Assembly: GCA_905614375.1 (NCBI GenBank)
Contig: CAJQSP010000018.1
Location: forward strand, 1-7,649
DNA length: 7,649 nucleotides
Direction of reading: 5' to 3'
From: an uncultured Dehalococcoidales bacterium
GTDB taxonomy: Bacteria; Chloroflexota; Dehalococcoidia; UBA1151; UBA1328
Positions 5,718 to 7,649 of this stretch are shown piece by piece. The position numbers and the translations under genes were made by a program. Each line of letters begins with the position of its first letter. Position 1 is the first letter of the stretch. Under the pieces are notes generated by a model. That model was not told the DNA's origin, searched no databases, and saw only the letters and a list, made by a program, of their open reading frames with translations.

Positions 5718-6878
5718 CTACCAGTTAGTTTTCGCACCGTCAGGTTGTCTAAGTTGTAATCCCATTCCAGTTGGTTTTACATAAGCGCCCTCAGCTGCCT
5801 CAACATCGAAGTCGACACCAAGACCGGGGACGTCTGGACACCATGAGTAGCCATCTTCCCATTCGATCTGTCGAGGGAATAGCTTGATGTCTGTTGTACC
5901 GGGTTGGCGTGGCATTTCTTGCGCTCCGACATTGCTAGAAGCCATACAGAGAGATACACACGCCGCTGCCGAAACAGGGCCGAGCGGATTGTGAGGAACG
6001 ATGTCTATGTAGTGAGTTTCTGCCCAATGTGTGATTTTCAACGCCTCGGTAATTCCACCGACGATGCAGAGGTCGATTCTGGCGTAGTCAATGAGATCTT
6101 CTTCGATCACTTGCCTGAACGGCCATTTGGAACCCCACTGTTCACCAGCGGCGATCGGTAGGTTGATCTGGCGTCGAAGGTTACGATAGGCGCCTGGGTT
6201 TTCAGATCGGACGGGATCTTCGATGAAGAATGGTTTGTACTCCTCAAGATCTCTGGACATCTGGACCGACATTGCTGGCTGCAGGCGTGTGTGAACGTCG
6301 AGGCAGAGTTGAGTCTCCCAACCGACAGCGTCTCTCACAGCAGAGAACGACTCTACCGTCTTTCGCATCGATGCAAGCGGGTCGAACACGCCGAATCCGT
6401 TTGCGTCGAACGGAGAAGTCTCCAATTGGTGCCATCGTAAGAACTTCCAGCCGTCATCCTGCAGGCTTTTGGCGCTGTCGACGACATCCGGGATTTCCAT
6501 TCCCTGTACATGGGCGTAAGAAACGACCTTGTCTCGTATGGGACCACCAAGAAGTTTGTAGACGGGCTTGTCGACGGATTTACCCTTTATGTCCCATAGC
6601 GCAATATCTATTGCCGAGATCGCACATGAATAGACAGTGTCGGCCGGGAAGAAGCCCGAGCGGAACATTTCCTGCCATAGGCGTTCCGTCTCCCACGGAT
6701 CGGCGCCAACCACGAGTTCGGAAAGATGGTCGATCGCGTGACCGATCGCAACTCCCCATCCGCGCATTCCAATTTCACCCAGACCATAATGACCAGCATC
6801 GGTGTCGACTTTAACTATGAAATATCCTCGACCTGATTCGCCCTCGACCGAATAGCTTGTGATTTTCGTTACTTTCAT
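5718..6878 (-). CDS. Enolase-superfamily sugar-acid dehydratase, galactonate-dehydratase-like (paralog 1)
   Basis: A 386-residue paralog of the next gene with the same architecture. Metal ligands are Asp194, Glu220 and Glu246; candidate catalytic histidines are His196 (DVHTRL) and His296 (PHNPLGP). By family it should dehydrate an aldonic acid to a 2-keto-3-deoxy acid. Compared with paralog 2, about 7 of 103 residues differ across the region from PFFIEDP to SSNVG and about 9 of 69 in the capping-domain block at 53-121, but roughly two thirds differ between about 122 and 216, where substrate contacts are expected. Both end in TNW. The frame opens to an ATG at 6986, but those 36 extra residues have no counterpart in the paralog and would overlap the SDR, so I use the ATG at 6878-6876. 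No strong Shine-Dalgarno precedes it. It lies 85 nt after the SDR, in which a promoter-like pair of boxes occurs. Confidence 0.92.
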   Translation of the reverse strand: MKVTKITSYSVEGESGRGYFIVKVDTDAGHYGLGEIGMRGWGVAIGHAIDHLSELVVGADPWETERLWQEMFRSGFFPADTVYSCAISAIDIALWDIKGKSVDKPVYKLLGGPIRDKVVSYAHVQGMEIPDVVDSAKSLQDDGWKFLRWHQLETSPFDANGFGVFDPLASMRKTVESFSAVRDAVGWETQLCLDVHTRLQPAMSVQMSRDLEEYKPFFIEDPVRSENPGAYRNLRRQINLPIAAGEQWGSKWPFRQVIEEDLIDYARIDLCIVGGITEALKITHWAETHYIDIVPHNPLGPVSAAACVSLCMASSNVGAQEMPRQPGTTDIKLFPRQIEWEDGYSWCPDVPGLGVDFDVEAAEGAYVKPTGMGLQLRQPDGAKTNW

Positions 6879-6947
6879 GGCATCGGCTACTGTTTGTCTC
6901 GTGGATGATCTGGCGTTGACACAGATCGGGTTAGTGCGTTTGGTAGC

Positions 6948-6975
6948 AGTATAACTTGCTGCACTAAGCGGTAAA
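6948..6975 (-). promoter_or_regulatory. Possible sigma70-type promoter for the dehydratase pair
   Basis: On the minus strand TTTACC (6975-6970) and TATACT (6953-6948) are separated by 16 nt, matching 4 of 6 and 5 of 6 consensus bases. The -35 box lies in the last codons of the SDR. A transcript starting near 6941 would have a leader of about 63 nt before ATG 6878, which would also exclude the longer N-terminus of paralog 1. Found by eye only. Confidence 0.35.
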
Positions 6976-7649
6976 GTAGCTTCCACCGTTTGGAGAAATC
7001 GTTTGCCCCGTCATGTAGTTCTGTTCGTCGCTTGCGAGCATCACTGCGATAGACGAAACGTCTTCTACTTGGCCAGGGCGTTTTAGCACTGTAAGCGCAA
7101 CTACGCCTGCACCGCCGCCTGAAGCAAGTTCTTCTCGTGTGAGATCGGTTTCGATGATTCCAGGCGAGATCGAGTTGACCATGATGTTGTGCTCTGCTCC
7201 CCATCGTGCAATCACCTGAGTGAGCGAGATGAGACCCGCTTTTGAAGCAGCATAGTGAGCAGTGGTCGGTCCGCCATACAATCCACTTACGGATGCGATG
7301 TTGATGATGCGTCCACCACCAGAGTCGACCATGTCTGGCAGAACTTCCTGAGAAACCAAGAACGGTCCCTTTAGGTTCACAGCCATGATCTCGTCCCAGT
7401 CTTCTTCGGTGACCGAGTCGATCGGACCCTGCTTGTTGATGCCGGCATTGTTGACTAGAACGTCGATGTGACCCTCGGTATCGATGATGTGGTTAACCCA
7501 CGCTTTGATCGATTCTCGATTCGTCACTTCGACTGGATTCATGTAGGCAGTTGTACCTAATTCAGCCAGTTGCTTACAGGTATCTTTAGCGTACTTTTCG
7601 TTCGAAACGTAGCTAATTGCAACTGCTTTAGCGCCTTCTTTTGCGAAAG
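6964..7649 (-). CDS. Short-chain dehydrogenase/reductase, N-terminus cut by right window edge
   Basis: The C-terminal 227 residues of a classical SDR. The frame is open through the right edge, so the internal Met at 7542 is not the start and the TGxxxGIG glycine motif lies outside. Counting from the first full codon at the edge: NNAG (66-69), structural Asn91 (VNLKG), and the triad Ser119, Tyr132, Lys136 (YAASK). PGIIETD follows, and the end reads PNGGSYF where many relatives have DGG. The second strand ends in ISYVS with no acidic residue, suggesting NADP use, unlike the other SDR here. It is upstream of two sugar-acid dehydratases on the same strand, so it may oxidise a sugar or polyol in the same pathway. 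FabG-like 3-oxoacyl reductases look similar, so the substrate is not certain. Confidence 0.9.
   Translation of the reverse strand, partial: FAKEGAKAVAISYVSNEKYAKDTCKQLAELGTTAYMNPVEVTNRESIKAWVNHIIDTEGHIDVLVNNAGINKQGPIDSVTEEDWDEIMAVNLKGPFLVSQEVLPDMVDSGGGRIINIASVSGLYGGPTTAHYAASKAGLISLTQVIARWGAEHNIMVNSISPGIIETDLTREELASGGGAGVVALTVLKRPGQVEDVSSIAVMLASDEQNYMTGQTISPNGGSYFTA

Noticed and set aside
6230..6814. 194-codon plus-strand open frame opposite dehydratase paralog 1
   Set aside because: Arg/Pro/Ser-rich translation typical of antisense reading of a real gene; the opposite strand has an unmistakable enolase-superfamily protein.
6879..6986. 36-residue N-terminal extension of dehydratase paralog 1
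   Set aside because: No counterpart in the paralog, overlaps the SDR stop and the promoter-like boxes; the MKVT start fits both paralogs.
1..7649. CRISPR arrays, insertion sequences, toxin-antitoxin or phage defence genes
   Set aside because: No direct-repeat arrays, transposase or integrase motifs, or defence domains were seen in any frame.

Overview
This window looks like a piece of a free-living bacterial chromosome rich in catabolic genes. It has eight protein-coding genes (seven of recognisable family, two of them cut by the window edges), one degenerate tRNA-Cys-like locus and several intrinsic-terminator-like hairpins. I see no transposase, integrase, phage gene or CRISPR array. The mix of two tandem enolase-superfamily dehydratases, two short-chain dehydrogenases, an M81 (MlrC-like) peptidase and a cytosolic sulfite-oxidase-fold oxidoreductase with its own flavin reductase resembles marine Chloroflexota of the SAR202 type, which are known for expanded enolase-superfamily paralogs. 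That placement is inference from gene content, not from a marker gene.

Layout. (1) 1-1269, + strand: the C-terminal part of an M81 metallopeptidase, cut by the left edge. (2) 1464-2830, - strand: a two-gene unit, a molybdopterin oxidoreductase of the sulfite-oxidase fold followed 2 nt later by an FAD/NAD(P) ferredoxin-reductase-like flavoprotein. It converges on the M81 gene, with a hairpin plus T-tract between them. (3) 2976-3752, + strand: a complete SDR with a strong ribosome binding site and a good terminator. (4) 3753-4206: 454 nt with no credible protein gene. It holds the SDR terminator, an 8-bp hairpin, a tRNA-Cys(GCA)-like sequence with a near-canonical 3' half and poor 5' half, a strong GAAA-loop hairpin, and an imperfect long inverted repeat of unknown role. 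(5) 4207-7649, - strand: an apparent operon in the order SDR (cut by the right edge), dehydratase 1, dehydratase 2, small membrane protein.

How the genes could work together. The right-hand operon reads as part of a non-phosphorylative sugar or sugar-acid pathway: an SDR oxidises an alcohol or sugar, and two DgoD-like dehydratases convert aldonic acids to 2-keto-3-deoxy acids. No lactonase, aldolase or transporter lies in the window. The two dehydratases keep the same catalytic residues but differ strongly in the middle third, suggesting a duplication followed by change of substrate. The left-hand redox pair reads as a cytosolic NAD(P)H-FAD-molybdenum electron chain of unknown substrate.

The most unusual items are the degenerate tRNA-Cys locus, which may be a decayed gene or the scar of an integration event, and the uncharacterised molybdoenzyme/flavoprotein pair.
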